From Methylophilaceae bacterium (GTDB lineage: Bacteria; Pseudomonadota; Gammaproteobacteria; Burkholderiales; Methylophilaceae): 58,890 bases of DNA. The stretch spans positions 1-58,890 of the forward strand of contig CANCPF010000008.1 in the NCBI GenBank assembly GCA_947379975.1. Direction: 5' to 3'. Below, piece after piece: positions 1 through 7,904 of the stretch. Under the pieces are notes generated by a model, which was given only the letters and a program-made list of their open reading frames with translations, did not search any database and was not told the DNA's origin. How positions within the stretch are numbered: the first letter of the stretch is position 1; each line of letters starts with the position of its first letter. A program made the position numbers and the translations under genes.

Positions 1-113
1 GTAACGGCTGTGGCCGATTTTACTGGTTCAGTAGATTTAAGTGTATTGTTAGCACAGGCAGACAATAGGCTGGCGAGTAATATGGAGGTAAATAGAACGG
101 CTGATTTTTTCAT
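1..113 (-). CDS. Partial lipoprotein (N-terminus only)
   Basis: An ATG on the minus strand at 113 opens a frame that runs off the left edge. The first residues are MKKS, then a hydrophobic stretch (VLFTSILLASLLS) and a cysteine in the context LLSAC, which is a good lipobox. The product is therefore a lipoprotein processed by signal peptidase II. Only about 37 residues are present, so its function cannot be read. It follows apaG in the same direction; an MltA-type murein transglycosylase is a neighbour of apaG in some betaproteobacteria, but that is only a guess here. Confidence 0.6.
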   Translation of the reverse strand, partial: MKKSAVLFTSILLASLLSACANNTLKSTEPVKSATAV

Positions 114-199
114 TAATTCACTAAAAACCTAATATTTTAACAACACTTAAAATTGGACTAAAACAGACATTGAGATTTACTAAACCTAGCGGTGTTCAA

Positions 200-583
200 T
201 TAATGTAACACTCTAGGCATCTTAAGCACAAATGGGTGAATGATGGCATCAAAGCGATTGCCGTCTTCTGCGACCATTTGGTAAGTGCCATGCATTTCAC
301 CCATAGGCATGCTGATAAGCGTACCGCTGGAATATTCAAAAGACTCGTTAGGGCTGAGTAATGGCTGAGCACCAACTACACCAAGGCCGGTCACTTCTTG
401 TATGGCACCATTGGCTTCGGTGATAATCCAGTGGCGGCTAATTAATTGAGCGGCAATAGTGCCCGTATTGGTAATTTTTACATGGTATTCAAAGGCGTAG
501 CGGTTGTGCTCAACATCGGATTGCTCTGCGCTAAATATCGCTTCAACAGTCACAGTGCATTCGTAATGGTTAGCGCTGCTCAT
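200..583 (-). CDS. apaG: ApaG (Co2+/Mg2+ efflux-associated) protein
   Basis: ApaG is a small all-beta (fibronectin III-like) cytoplasmic protein linked genetically to divalent cation resistance and, in enterobacteria, to Ap4A metabolism; its exact activity is not settled. The family core is clear: the segments NRYAFEYHVKITN, LISRHWIIT, VVGAQPLLSPNESFEYSSG and MPMGEMHGTYQM. I start at the ATG at 583, giving 127 residues, the usual family length. It has a GAGG motif eight bases upstream. An in-frame TTG at 601 would add six residues and overlap thiG, and looks less likely. It is third in thiS-thiG-apaG, ten bases after the thiG stop. Confidence 0.93.
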   Translation of the reverse strand: MSSANHYECTVTVEAIFSAEQSDVEHNRYAFEYHVKITNTGTIAAQLISRHWIITEANGAIQEVTGLGVVGAQPLLSPNESFEYSSGTLISMPMGEMHGTYQMVAEDGNRFDAIIHPFVLKMPRVLH

Positions 584-593
584 GCTGTTAGCC

Positions 594-1376
594 TCATACA
601 ATTAAACCTGCGCTGGGTGAGCTTGGGCTGGCCGAGTAAAGTTTTTTAGGCATGCGACCGGCTAAATAGGCTTCGCGACCGGCTTCCACCGCTTTTTTCA
701 TGGCGCTTGCCATCAGCACAGGGTTGCCTGCTGCTGCGATTGCGGTGTTCATCAGTATGCCTTGGCAACCTAATTCCATGGCGATCGCAGCGTCAGAAGC
801 AGTGCCTACGCCGGCATCTACTAACACTGGAATATTAGCGTTAGCAATAATGATTTGTAAGTTCCAAGGGTTTAAAATGCCCATGCCAGAACCGATTAAT
901 GAGGCTAATGGCATGACTGCGCAACAACCAATTTCTTCTAGCTGTTTAGCCATAATCGGATCGTCCGAGCAATATACCATCACATCAAAACCATCTTTCA
1001 CTAATACTTTGGCGGCGGCAATGGTTTCTATCATGTTTGGATATAGCGTTTTTGGATCACCTAATACTTCTAATTTTACTAATTTATGACCATCTAGTAA
1101 TTCGCGCGCTAAACGTAAAGTACGCACCGCATCATCTGCTGAATAACAACCAGCGGTATTTGGCAAATAGGTGAATTCTTCTGGCGGCAAATAATCCAGG
1201 AGGGATGGTTCGCCGGCATTTTGGCCAATATTAGTGCGGCGTATCGCTACCGTGATAATTTCTGCGCCACTGGCATCAATGGCTGCGCGTGTTTGTGCAA
1301 AGTCTTGATATTTACCAGTACCCACCAATAAACGTGAATGGTAGGTTTTATCTGCAATTTTTAATAAGTCTGACAA
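594..1376 (-). CDS. thiG: Thiazole synthase ThiG
   Basis: ThiG forms the thiazole phosphate moiety of thiamine from 1-deoxy-D-xylulose 5-phosphate, dehydroglycine and the thiocarboxylate carried by ThiS. The 260-residue protein is full length. It shows the TIM-barrel landmarks: RLLVGTGKYQD near the N-terminus, the lysine in KLVKLEVLGDP that would form the imine with the sugar, PVLVDAGVGTASDAA, and the C-terminal LYSASPSSPSAGL. An AAGGA ribosome binding site lies eight bases before the ATG. It sits 47 bases after thiS and directly before apaG in one unit. No TPP riboswitch is visible upstream of the unit. Confidence 0.97.
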   Translation of the reverse strand: MSDLLKIADKTYHSRLLVGTGKYQDFAQTRAAIDASGAEIITVAIRRTNIGQNAGEPSLLDYLPPEEFTYLPNTAGCYSADDAVRTLRLARELLDGHKLVKLEVLGDPKTLYPNMIETIAAAKVLVKDGFDVMVYCSDDPIMAKQLEEIGCCAVMPLASLIGSGMGILNPWNLQIIIANANIPVLVDAGVGTASDAAIAMELGCQGILMNTAIAAAGNPVLMASAMKKAVEAGREAYLAGRMPKKLYSASPSSPSAGLIV

Positions 1377-1423
1377 CTGTTATATCCTTCTTTATGACTT
1401 CAACAAGGGCTGTAAATAGCGGA

Positions 1424-1627
1424 CTAACCGCCGCCAACTGCGCCTACAATCTCTAGCTTATCACCATCCATCAATTGCTTTTCAGCAAATTGGCTACGTG
1501 GCACAATTTCTCCATTACACTCTATTGCCAGACGTTTGCCTTCTAAAGCCAGCGTGCTGACTAAATGCGCCACACTGAAACCGGCTGAGTCAAAATCTCT
1601 GGGCTTTCCGTTAATAATAAGCTGCAT
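1424..1627 (-). CDS. thiS: Sulfur carrier protein ThiS
   Basis: This is a 67-residue ubiquitin-like sulfur carrier for the thiazole branch of thiamine synthesis. The fold pattern MQLIINGKPRDF, the middle LEGKRLAIECNGEIVPRS and the tail EIVGAVGGG are diagnostic. The terminal glycine is the residue that is adenylated by ThiF and converted to the thiocarboxylate used by ThiG, encoded immediately downstream. Neither thiF nor thiO/thiH is in this window; other thiamine genes (thiD, thiE) lie about 21 kb away. Confidence 0.94.
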   Translation of the reverse strand: MQLIINGKPRDFDSAGFSVAHLVSTLALEGKRLAIECNGEIVPRSQFAEKQLMDGDKLEIVGAVGGG

Positions 1628-1916
1628 GGTAGGTTGAATGCGTTGATTGAATGCTAGGTTGCATAGTAGTTTGCGTCGTAAAAGCCAAGTACATTTAAAA
1701 CATCATTTTACGAAATTAGTAGTGCGCTTAGCAAACCTTATATCGTTTATTTATATGTCATCCACTAATTAGCTTGCGGTATTTTTGCACTCGCTGAGTG
1801 GAGGATCGCCAATAAATCCTGCCAGGGAATTTTTAGGCAGGGCGCCTAATTTTAATTTAACTAGGTTGTTGGCTTCTAGTTGCGATTGCGTTTAATAGCC
1901 CATAAAAGTGCAGATT
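1628..1916. other. Intergenic region upstream of thiS
   Basis: These 289 bases separate thiS from the end of the protease gene; both are on the minus strand. The promoter of thiS-thiG-apaG should lie here. I looked for the conserved parts of a TPP riboswitch and found none. A CCTGCC/GGCAGG pair (1818-1823 with 1836-1841, 12-base loop) could be a weak terminator for the protease gene, but it lacks a clear T-run. No gene is seen. Confidence 0.4.
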
Positions 1917-2948
1917 TTATGGCGTAGGCTTAGCAATAAGGCCTAAGTCTATATTGTAATCTTCAGCAAAATCAGGGTCTATCGCCTCAAGATTTTTGCC
2001 TATTTTATTGGCTTCTAAAATATTATTTTGTGCCATAGCAATTACGCCCAACTGATAAAACGCGCTGGAATGTTTAGGTGCTAGCGCTAATACTTTGTTA
2101 AATGAATTTTTCGCTTTTTCTAAATCTAGCAGACCTTCTTGTGCCATGCCTAAACTTAGCCAAGCTTCTGGATTGTCTTTTTCGACATTCACCCAAGCTT
2201 TTGAAATTATTTCCAAAGTAGACCAAGCCTGAGTTTGTGTCGGTTGTACGGCCTGCATAAAAAACGGCCGGTCTTTTTCTGCGACATCCCAAAAAGGATG
2301 TTCCGTTTGCGTCGTCAGTGAAATATCTGGTTGGTCTAGTAGTTTTGACACCCATTCGACCGGCAAACTGTAGTAATTGCCTTGCCTACCTGGACTTTTG
2401 AAGGTGGTAAATCCAACTAACTTACCTTGGTAATCTAATAAAGCGCCACCGCTAGCACCCATTCTAAAACCGGCAGTGGTGCGAATTAGCAGTCCATCAT
2501 CGAGTGGAATGAGTGCTTTTACTGTGCCAAAAGATTCTACTGGCCGTGGCGAATTACCAGAAAAACCCAGCGCTAAAATATGTTGTTCATACTGTAGCTT
2601 TGCACTTTCACCAAACTCAAACGGCTTGAGTGGCAAATCATCAAATTTAAGAATACATAAATCATGATGCCAGTCAGCCTTAAGCGCGATAGGCGCGTAG
2701 CTGTTACCTAACTTGTTTACCGCAATGCCACGGGCGTTAGCAATGACATGACAATTAGTGGCAACATGGTTAACGGCAACTACTACGCCAGAACCGACAC
2801 CAAGTTGGCCATTTTTATCTTCAATATTCACTTTAGCCACCGAGTTGCTCAGCGCTAATACAAATTCAGGTTTAGGTGCTTGTGCGTAACTAAAATTGGC
2901 TAAAAAAAGCAGGCTAAACAACAACATTTTACAATTCTCTAGGCGCAT
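1917..2948 (-). CDS. Secreted trypsin-like serine protease with TPR tail
   Basis: The protein has 343 residues. A signal peptide (hydrophobic residues 8-20, cleavage near SYAQA) sends it to the periplasm. Residues about 30-215 form a trypsin/DegP-type chymotrypsin fold with a complete triad: His67 in TNCHVI, Asp96 in HHDLCIL and Ser166 in GASGGAL. No PDZ domain follows, unlike DegP/DegQ. Instead residues about 240-335 contain TPR-like helices (NPEAWLSLGMAQ, KHSSAFYQLGVIA), suggesting protein-protein contacts. It probably acts in envelope protein turnover or is activated by a partner; its substrate is unknown. It is divergent from the dienelactone hydrolase gene. Confidence 0.85.
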   Translation of the reverse strand: MRLENCKMLLFSLLFLANFSYAQAPKPEFVLALSNSVAKVNIEDKNGQLGVGSGVVVAVNHVATNCHVIANARGIAVNKLGNSYAPIALKADWHHDLCILKFDDLPLKPFEFGESAKLQYEQHILALGFSGNSPRPVESFGTVKALIPLDDGLLIRTTAGFRMGASGGALLDYQGKLVGFTTFKSPGRQGNYYSLPVEWVSKLLDQPDISLTTQTEHPFWDVAEKDRPFFMQAVQPTQTQAWSTLEIISKAWVNVEKDNPEAWLSLGMAQEGLLDLEKAKNSFNKVLALAPKHSSAFYQLGVIAMAQNNILEANKIGKNLEAIDPDFAEDYNIDLGLIAKPTP

Positions 2949-3125
2949 AAATTTTCCTAAAACAGTTTTATATAGGCGTTGAATGGTTCTATATGGATAT
3001 GCTGGCGTGTAATAAGTTCTATTTTAAGCATGGCGGGAGTTGAAACACCACACACTAAAAGGCCTGCACCGTTGTACAATATGCGGAAAATATTATCTAA
3101 CTACTTATTAGAAAGTAAAATAACC

Positions 3126-3890
3126 ATGCAAGTACAAAGCCAAATAGCCGATATCATGACGCCTACCGGTGTCATGCGCACTTATATTCACCGTCCCGTT
3201 AGCAAAAGCGCTGTGGGTGGTAAAAATGTTACTGAAGCTCAATATCCGGCCATTTTGTTTTATTCAGAGATTTTTCAGCAAACGGGACCAATAGAAAGCG
3301 CTGCAAAAATCATGGCCAGTCATGGTTATGTGGTATTGGTGCCTGAGGTGTTTCATGAACTGAACCCGATAGGTACGATATTGGCTTATGACGATGCCGG
3401 TCGTGATAAAGGCAACGCTGATAAAGCGGCAAAAGATGTGCAAGGCTACGATACCGATAATGCCGCAATGATAGACTTTATTAAACAGCAAGCTTGGTAT
3501 AACGGCAATATTGGCGCAATGGGCTTTTGTATAGGCGGTCATTTGGCTTTTCGTGCGGCCTTACAGCCTGAAATTAAAGGCACGGCCTGTTTTTACGCAA
3601 CTGACCTGCATGCGCTCACTATTCCTAATCAACCAGGCCAACATAGCATGGAGCGCCTAAGTGATATTTCGGGTGAAATGCTAATGATTTGGGGTAAGCA
3701 AGACTCGCACATTCCAACTGCTGGTCGAGCGCAAGTGTATACAAAAATGACAGACGCCAATTTGACGTTTACTTGGCATGAGTTTAATGCGCAACATGCT
3801 TTTATGCGTGATGGTGATGATAGATACGATGCTCAAACGGCATTGTTGTGTTATCAATTAGCGCTGAATTTGTTTAGCCGTACGCTTTAA
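3126..3890 (+). CDS. Dienelactone hydrolase family protein
   Basis: This is an alpha/beta hydrolase of the dienelactone hydrolase family with 254 residues. The Cys-Asp-His triad is visible: Cys135 in GFCIGGH (the nucleophile elbow, Cys in place of Ser), Asp193 in GKQDSHI and His224 in NAQHAF. The start at 3126 (MQVQSQIADI) gives normal family length; an in-frame start at 2979 would add 49 unconserved residues. In chlorocatechol degraders the family opens dienelactones, but many single-gene copies like this one hydrolyse other esters or lactones, so the substrate is unknown. It stands alone, convergent with fae, with a shared terminator between them. Confidence 0.88.
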   Translation: MQVQSQIADIMTPTGVMRTYIHRPVSKSAVGGKNVTEAQYPAILFYSEIFQQTGPIESAAKIMASHGYVVLVPEVFHELNPIGTILAYDDAGRDKGNADKAAKDVQGYDTDNAAMIDFIKQQAWYNGNIGAMGFCIGGHLAFRAALQPEIKGTACFYATDLHALTIPNQPGQHSMERLSDISGEMLMIWGKQDSHIPTAGRAQVYTKMTDANLTFTWHEFNAQHAFMRDGDDRYDAQTALLCYQLALNLFSRTL

Positions 3891-3984
3891 GGTAAGCCAT
3901 CTTTCATACTGCGTGAATATTGCTTAGTGGGCAGCATTAGTGAGCTTAGCGTGTTGCCGATGGCTTAAAAAGCTATTCTAATCG

Positions 3985-4013
3985 AAAAAAAAGCGGCCAA
4001 GGCCGCTTTTTTT
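3985..4013. terminator. Bidirectional rho-independent terminator
   Basis: An A-run is followed by GCGGCC, a two-base AA loop, GGCCGC and a run of seven T. The structure is almost perfectly symmetric, so it can stop transcription from the dienelactone hydrolase gene on the plus strand and from fae on the minus strand. It lies midway between these convergent genes. Confidence 0.93.
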
Positions 4014-4058
4014 GTTCACCTGATTTCTCAATCAAACTTAGGCTAAATTTGCCTTAGT

Positions 4059-4601
4059 TTATTTTTGATCCCAAGATTCTTCCCACATGCAATGCTTGAT
4101 TTTATGGCGATTTGCAATTAACTCGTCGATGGTAGGCTGGTCATTTAACGCGCGTTTAATCGCTAATTTAGTAGCTTCGTAGTTGTTTTTATACATGTCA
4201 GCTTTATCTAGATTTTCATCTTTTGCGGCACGTGGATCAATCCAAACCATGCTGATAATACATAAATCGTTGACTTGATCTTTAGGGATAATGCCTTCAA
4301 TCACGCAATCTAAAATAGCATCAGCAGTAGCTGCTTGTACCAAACCACCAAACAGCTCAATATTTGCACTATCTTTTAAAGTAACTTTTGGCACCATCAT
4401 GCAAGCTGGGCGTACTAATTGGTTAAGATCACGCACGGCAAACATAGAAGTATGGCCTTTATTTTGCGCCATCATATTTGCAAATGCTTGGCCTACAGGG
4501 CCGTCCACGCTACCGATTAGAATTTCTGGCATCGCTGCACCAGCATCTTTACCTTCAGTATAAATAGTGGCTTCGCCAGCTTTTAAAGTAATTTTTGACA
4601 T
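4059..4601 (-). CDS. Formaldehyde-activating enzyme (Fae) family paralogue
   Basis: Fae condenses formaldehyde with tetrahydromethanopterin to methylene-H4MPT, the entry step of H4MPT-linked formaldehyde oxidation in methylotrophs. This 180-residue protein has the family features: a DGPVGQAFANMM segment, GHTSMFAV, the lysine in VPKVTL, EGIIPKDQVNDL and the signature NYEATKLAIKRAL. Compared from memory with Methylorubrum extorquens Fae, the position of the proposed catalytic His22 is Met24 here, so this is probably a Fae2/Fae3-type paralogue rather than the main enzyme. It may serve in sensing or carry a changed activity. AAGGA seven bases before the ATG supports the start. It stands alone on the minus strand. 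Confidence 0.85.
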   Translation of the reverse strand: MSKITLKAGEATIYTEGKDAGAAMPEILIGSVDGPVGQAFANMMAQNKGHTSMFAVRDLNQLVRPACMMVPKVTLKDSANIELFGGLVQAATADAILDCVIEGIIPKDQVNDLCIISMVWIDPRAAKDENLDKADMYKNNYEATKLAIKRALNDQPTIDELIANRHKIKHCMWEESWDQK

Positions 4602-4713
4602 TAATTGTCCTTGAATAATAGTGAATAGTGGTGAAAAAAGTAAAACAAAATTTAATCCGTCAATTTTATAGAATCAAAGGTATATAAGCAATTTACAATA
4701 GATTAATTCAGCA

Positions 4714-5187
4714 TTAAATGTCAGCGAGATAGTCAGTCATACTTGTTTTTTCGGGTATCAAGTGCATGTCTACATGCAAGATGCCGGCGTCTAAGTAAGG
4801 TGCGCTTATCACTTCAAAACCGGCTTTTTGATAAAACGGAATCGCATGCATTTGTGCTGAAAGGGTGATTACGCTTATCCCTTGTTGACGATGAAACGCT
4901 ATGGCTTTATTGAGTAATTTAGCTCCTACGCCTAACCCGCGCCACTCTTTTAGCACCGCCATGCGGCCTATGCTGCCATTATTGAGTAGGCGCGCGCAGG
5001 CTATTGGCTCATTCGTGCTAGTGAATACTAATAGATGTTGCGCGCTGGTATCTTGCTCATCCCATTCCAAAGCGACAGGCACTTGTTGTTCTTTAATAAA
5101 TACCTTGGTTCTTATTGTACGAAGTGCTTTTTCGTATTCTGACCACTTAACATGATTAATTTTAAGATTGTATATAGGCGTGATCAT
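4714..5187 (-). CDS. GNAT family N-acetyltransferase (ElaA-like)
   Basis: This 157-residue protein is a GCN5-related acetyltransferase. Residues near the centre, RMAVLKEWRGLGVGAKLL, form motif A with the R-x-x-G-x-G acetyl-CoA pyrophosphate loop, followed by HAIPFYQKAGFEV, the usual motif B. The opening VFIKEQQVPVALEWDEQD resembles ElaA/YjcF-type members. The acceptor substrate cannot be told from sequence. It lies upstream of fae on the same strand, but the 112-base gap suggests independent expression. Confidence 0.88.
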   Translation of the reverse strand: MITPIYNLKINHVKWSEYEKALRTIRTKVFIKEQQVPVALEWDEQDTSAQHLLVFTSTNEPIACARLLNNGSIGRMAVLKEWRGLGVGAKLLNKAIAFHRQQGISVITLSAQMHAIPFYQKAGFEVISAPYLDAGILHVDMHLIPEKTSMTDYLADI

Positions 5188-5270
5188 GGTTGATGGGCTT
5201 GCAGAATAATAGTGTTCAGTGCATTATGCAAAATGTTATTTTTTGTAAATTCTTTGAAAAAAGGTTATGT

Positions 5271-5645
5271 ATGCAACGCTATTTAACGGCTCTTGCCCGT
5301 ATTTTACTCGCCCAAGTTTTTTTACTACAAATTACCATGTTGTTGGTTGGCTTATTTAGCAATCCAGATGGTTATCAACAATACCAAGCAGGTTTAGCCA
5401 GCTTAGGTCTGCCTGGTGTTTTTGCCCCACTGATTATTTTAGTGCAACTGGTGGGCGGCTTAGCGTTATTTGTAGGTTTTAAAACTAAGTTTTTTGCTTT
5501 ATTTATGGCTATCTACGCTGTCATTATTTCCTTCTTGCTGCATTTGCCAGTGTTACAGTATTTGTCTATTGCCGGTGGTTTAGTGATGCTTTATTTAAAC
5601 CCAGTTACCGCATGTAGCTTAGATAATTTAAAGAAATCTAGTTAA
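5271..5645 (+). CDS. DoxX family membrane protein
   Basis: This is a 124-residue inner-membrane protein with four predicted hydrophobic helices and a DoxX-type pattern (LARILLAQVFLLQ, GLPGVFAPLIILVQLVGGLALFVG, YLSIAGGLVMLY). I place the start at the ATG at 5271, which has AAAAGG six bases upstream; in-frame codons back to 5190 would add a charged, unconserved leader. DoxX proteins are often linked with redox or oxidative stress functions, but no activity can be assigned here. A strong terminator follows. Confidence 0.85.
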   Translation: MQRYLTALARILLAQVFLLQITMLLVGLFSNPDGYQQYQAGLASLGLPGVFAPLIILVQLVGGLALFVGFKTKFFALFMAIYAVIISFLLHLPVLQYLSIAGGLVMLYLNPVTACSLDNLKKSS

Positions 5646-5670
5646 TTGAATAATTAGAATTAGCACTTAA

Positions 5671-5706
5671 AAAGCCGGCTGAGAGAATTCTCAGCCGGCT
5701 TTTTTT
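5671..5706. terminator. Bidirectional rho-independent terminator
   Basis: The stem AGCCGGCTGAGA (5673-5684) pairs with TCTCAGCCGGCT (5689-5700) across a four-base loop and is flanked by AA and a T-run. It ends the doxX transcript on the plus strand and the metallo-hydrolase transcript on the minus strand, whose stop codon lies within the T-run. Confidence 0.95.
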
Positions 5707-6655
5707 ATTCCCATTCTAGCGCGGGGTAAATCGTATTTACATTGCGCCTGTTGGCTATTTCAAATAACAACCATTTATCTTTTTCTGCCACAGCTGCGCT
5801 ATTCATTGTGGATTCCATAGTTTCACCTTTTTTAATACTGGCGCGTATATCGGTCAGCAGTATATTTAAATAGCGCTGCTCGTTGCTTAATGCCGTTAGC
5901 CAGTCTTTAGTTGCGTAACCATGGCCAGGCACAACTTGGCTAGCGTGACTCATTTTTAGTTGTTCAATCACATTAAGAAAGCCTTTAATGTCGCCTTCCA
6001 ATACTGGTGTGCGCTCTATAAACAATAAATCTCCGGTAAATAGCGTGTTGGTTTTTGAGTCCATCACAGATAAATCGGTATTGGTATGCGCCACGGGGTG
6101 GGCAGTTAAGGTCAGCGTTCTGCCGCCTATATCTAAATGAGTGCTGGCTACTTGATTAACTTTTACACTCATTGTTGGTTTAACCAGCTCACTAGCTTTT
6201 GCATCATCGCCCAATAATTTTGCATTTAATTTGGCATACTGTTCTTTGCGTAACTCCATCGTATTGGCTAATTTTTCATGGCCGACAAATTCAGGCTTTG
6301 CTTCATTTGGGTTGCTTGGTAAAAAAGCCGCATTGCCATAAATATGGTCTGGATGCACATGCGTGTTAATCACATAAAGTACCGGCAATGGCGTTACTTT
6401 GCGAATCGCTTCGCGCAATTGAGCGCCAATTTTAAAGCTGCCACCAGTATCTATCACTGCCACACCTTTGCTTCCGACGATAAAGCTGGCGTTGCAAATG
6501 TCGCCATGATAGCCATCGTCAATATCTAAATGCAGGCCATGATGTACATAAATACCGTCACCTAGGTTTTCAATGGTGAAGCTTTCTGCCCTTGCTTGTC
6601 CATGCGCGCAGCCTAAGAAGGTCAGCAGACTAAGGGTTATCATTAAATATCGCAT
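5705..6655 (-). CDS. Periplasmic metallo-beta-lactamase fold hydrolase (quinoprotein-relay type)
   Basis: The protein has 316 residues. A signal peptide covers roughly the first 23 (LLTFLGCAHGQARA); the cysteine may make it a lipoprotein, though the lipobox is weak. Zinc ligands are clear: HVHPDH at 99-104, a histidine in AHPVAHTNTD, the aspartate in LFTGDLLF and the histidine in VVPGHGY. The sequence resembles the SoxH-like group called quinoprotein relay system zinc metallohydrolase, whose members occur beside PQQ-dependent dehydrogenases in methylotrophs. The substrate is unproven. It is divergent from cytochrome b561, a possible electron-transfer partner. Confidence 0.82.
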   Translation of the reverse strand: MRYLMITLSLLTFLGCAHGQARAESFTIENLGDGIYVHHGLHLDIDDGYHGDICNASFIVGSKGVAVIDTGGSFKIGAQLREAIRKVTPLPVLYVINTHVHPDHIYGNAAFLPSNPNEAKPEFVGHEKLANTMELRKEQYAKLNAKLLGDDAKASELVKPTMSVKVNQVASTHLDIGGRTLTLTAHPVAHTNTDLSVMDSKTNTLFTGDLLFIERTPVLEGDIKGFLNVIEQLKMSHASQVVPGHGYATKDWLTALSNEQRYLNILLTDIRASIKKGETMESTMNSAAVAEKDKWLLFEIANRRNVNTIYPALEWE

Positions 6656-6764
6656 GATTGGTTCCTAGAGTGAATTTTATTGGTTAGAATGATGCGAGTA
6701 TGTGGCATAAATTGCAGTAAAATCTATTCGCACAGACAGAAATTTAATATTACAGGATATTTCT

Positions 6765-7364
6765 ATGAATCAAACATCTACAAGCTACACCAAAACGGCA
6801 ATTATATTGCATTGGTTGATTGCATTTTTCATATTTGGCATGTTTGCATTAGGTTGGTTCATGGCCGATTTACCAAAAGATGCACCTAAGGAATTAGCGC
6901 ATGATTTGTTTAACTTGGGTATTTACAGCTGGCAATCAGTTGAAGCCGTAAGCCCGCGTAACTTTTATTTCAATTTGCATAAATCACTAGGCATCACCAT
7001 TTTAGCGCTTATCGCCCTGCGTATTGTTTGGCGTATTACACACCGCCCACCAGCCATGTTAAGTTCTTACAAAGCGTGGGAAAAGAAACTGGCGAACGGT
7101 ACCCATCACTTACTTTATACACTGATGACTGCGGTGCCTGTCACTGGTTTGATTATGGCAATATACGGTAAATATGGCGTCAAATGGTTTGGTGTCGAAA
7201 TAATTTCCGGTACCGACAACAAGCCTTTGCGTGACTTTTTCGAAGGTGCGCACGAATTTATCGGTATTTTCTTACTGGTCGTCATTGGCTTACACTTTGT
7301 GGGCGCGCTTAAGCACAAATTGATTGATAAAGATGGCACTTTGAAACGTATGTCATTGCATTAA
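6765..7364 (+). CDS. Cytochrome b561
   Basis: This is a 199-residue di-haem b-type cytochrome of the bacterial b561 family in the inner membrane. Four transmembrane segments are visible (from ILHWLIAFFIFGMFALGWF, LGITILALIALRIVW, LLYTLMTAVPVTGLIMAIY and FIGIFLLVVIGLHFVGAL). Candidate haem-ligand histidines are in ILHWL, NLHKSLG, THHLLY and GLHFVGALKHK. Such proteins move electrons between ubiquinol and periplasmic or membrane partners and, in some species, quench superoxide. It is divergent from the metallo-hydrolase gene, with the shared promoter region at 6656-6764. Confidence 0.9.
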   Translation: MNQTSTSYTKTAIILHWLIAFFIFGMFALGWFMADLPKDAPKELAHDLFNLGIYSWQSVEAVSPRNFYFNLHKSLGITILALIALRIVWRITHRPPAMLSSYKAWEKKLANGTHHLLYTLMTAVPVTGLIMAIYGKYGVKWFGVEIISGTDNKPLRDFFEGAHEFIGIFLLVVIGLHFVGALKHKLIDKDGTLKRMSLH

Positions 7365-7457
7365 TTTTTTATTGTTATAGACCAAACGACTATAAGCGGC
7401 TTTGAGCATGCAGTAAAATTAATTTTTTAAAAATAAAATTCATGTTAAGATTTTGAC

Positions 7458-7742
7458 GTGAAAATTTTAAAATTATGCAGATTTCTTATATTGGCCATTT
7501 TATTAATGGCCGTGCTTGAGTCTCGGGCATCAGAGCCGCTTAACAAAATTTCCAGCCTCACAAACCTGTCTATTCAAGATGGCAACCAAATAGATCAAGA
7601 TAAAGATCCACTAAATATCTTGCCTAAAGTAACGTTATTATTCCCTTTTAACTTTGTTTTTTTAGGCAACATTAAGCTGCCACTCACTGCGGCTTATACC
7701 AATCCTTCATTAGGGCCCAATTTGCGGCCCCCAAGCATCTAA
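7458..7742 (+). CDS. Small secreted hypothetical protein ahead of czcCBA
   Basis: I do not recognise this 94-residue protein. Residues 1-24 are a typical signal peptide (ILKLCRFLILAILLMAVLESRAS). The mature part is about 70 residues, has no cysteine or histidine pattern for metal binding, contains a hydrophobic stretch (TLLFPFNFVFLGNIKLPLTAAY) and ends in a proline-rich tail. It lies 163 bases upstream of the efflux operon on the same strand. In some czc/cnr loci a small periplasmic protein such as CzcI precedes the operon; nothing in the sequence beyond position links this one to them. Confidence 0.5.
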   Translation: MKILKLCRFLILAILLMAVLESRASEPLNKISSLTNLSIQDGNQIDQDKDPLNILPKVTLLFPFNFVFLGNIKLPLTAAYTNPSLGPNLRPPSI

Positions 7743-7829
7743 CGCACTTTAAACTTTAAGTTGGCTCGAACTTTGCTAACTTTCAAAGTAACGATAACGC
7801 TCAAGAAATCCTTTTTATAGCAAGTTTAT

Positions 7830-7844
7830 TGCAACTTTGTTGCA
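7830..7844. promoter_or_regulatory. Small perfect palindrome upstream of czcC
   Basis: TGCAAC and GTTGCA face each other across three T, about 60 bases before the czcC start. Its place in the leader of a metal efflux operon makes it a candidate operator for a metal-sensing repressor or activator. No sensor gene is in the window, and no clear -35/-10 pair surrounds it, so this is a suggestion only. Confidence 0.3.
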
Positions 7845-7904
7845 TGTAAGGCTTAAGACCTGATTCTGTCAGTAGTGATTATTGCTAATTAATATTCAAT
7901 AAAG

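Noticed and set aside
1628..1916. TPP riboswitch upstream of thiS
   Set aside because: The conserved CTGAGA and the downstream pyrophosphate-sensing segment are not present on the minus strand.
2979..3125. Extended N-terminus for the dienelactone hydrolase
   Set aside because: The 49 added residues are unlike the family and the ATG at 3126 gives the expected length and N-terminal pattern.
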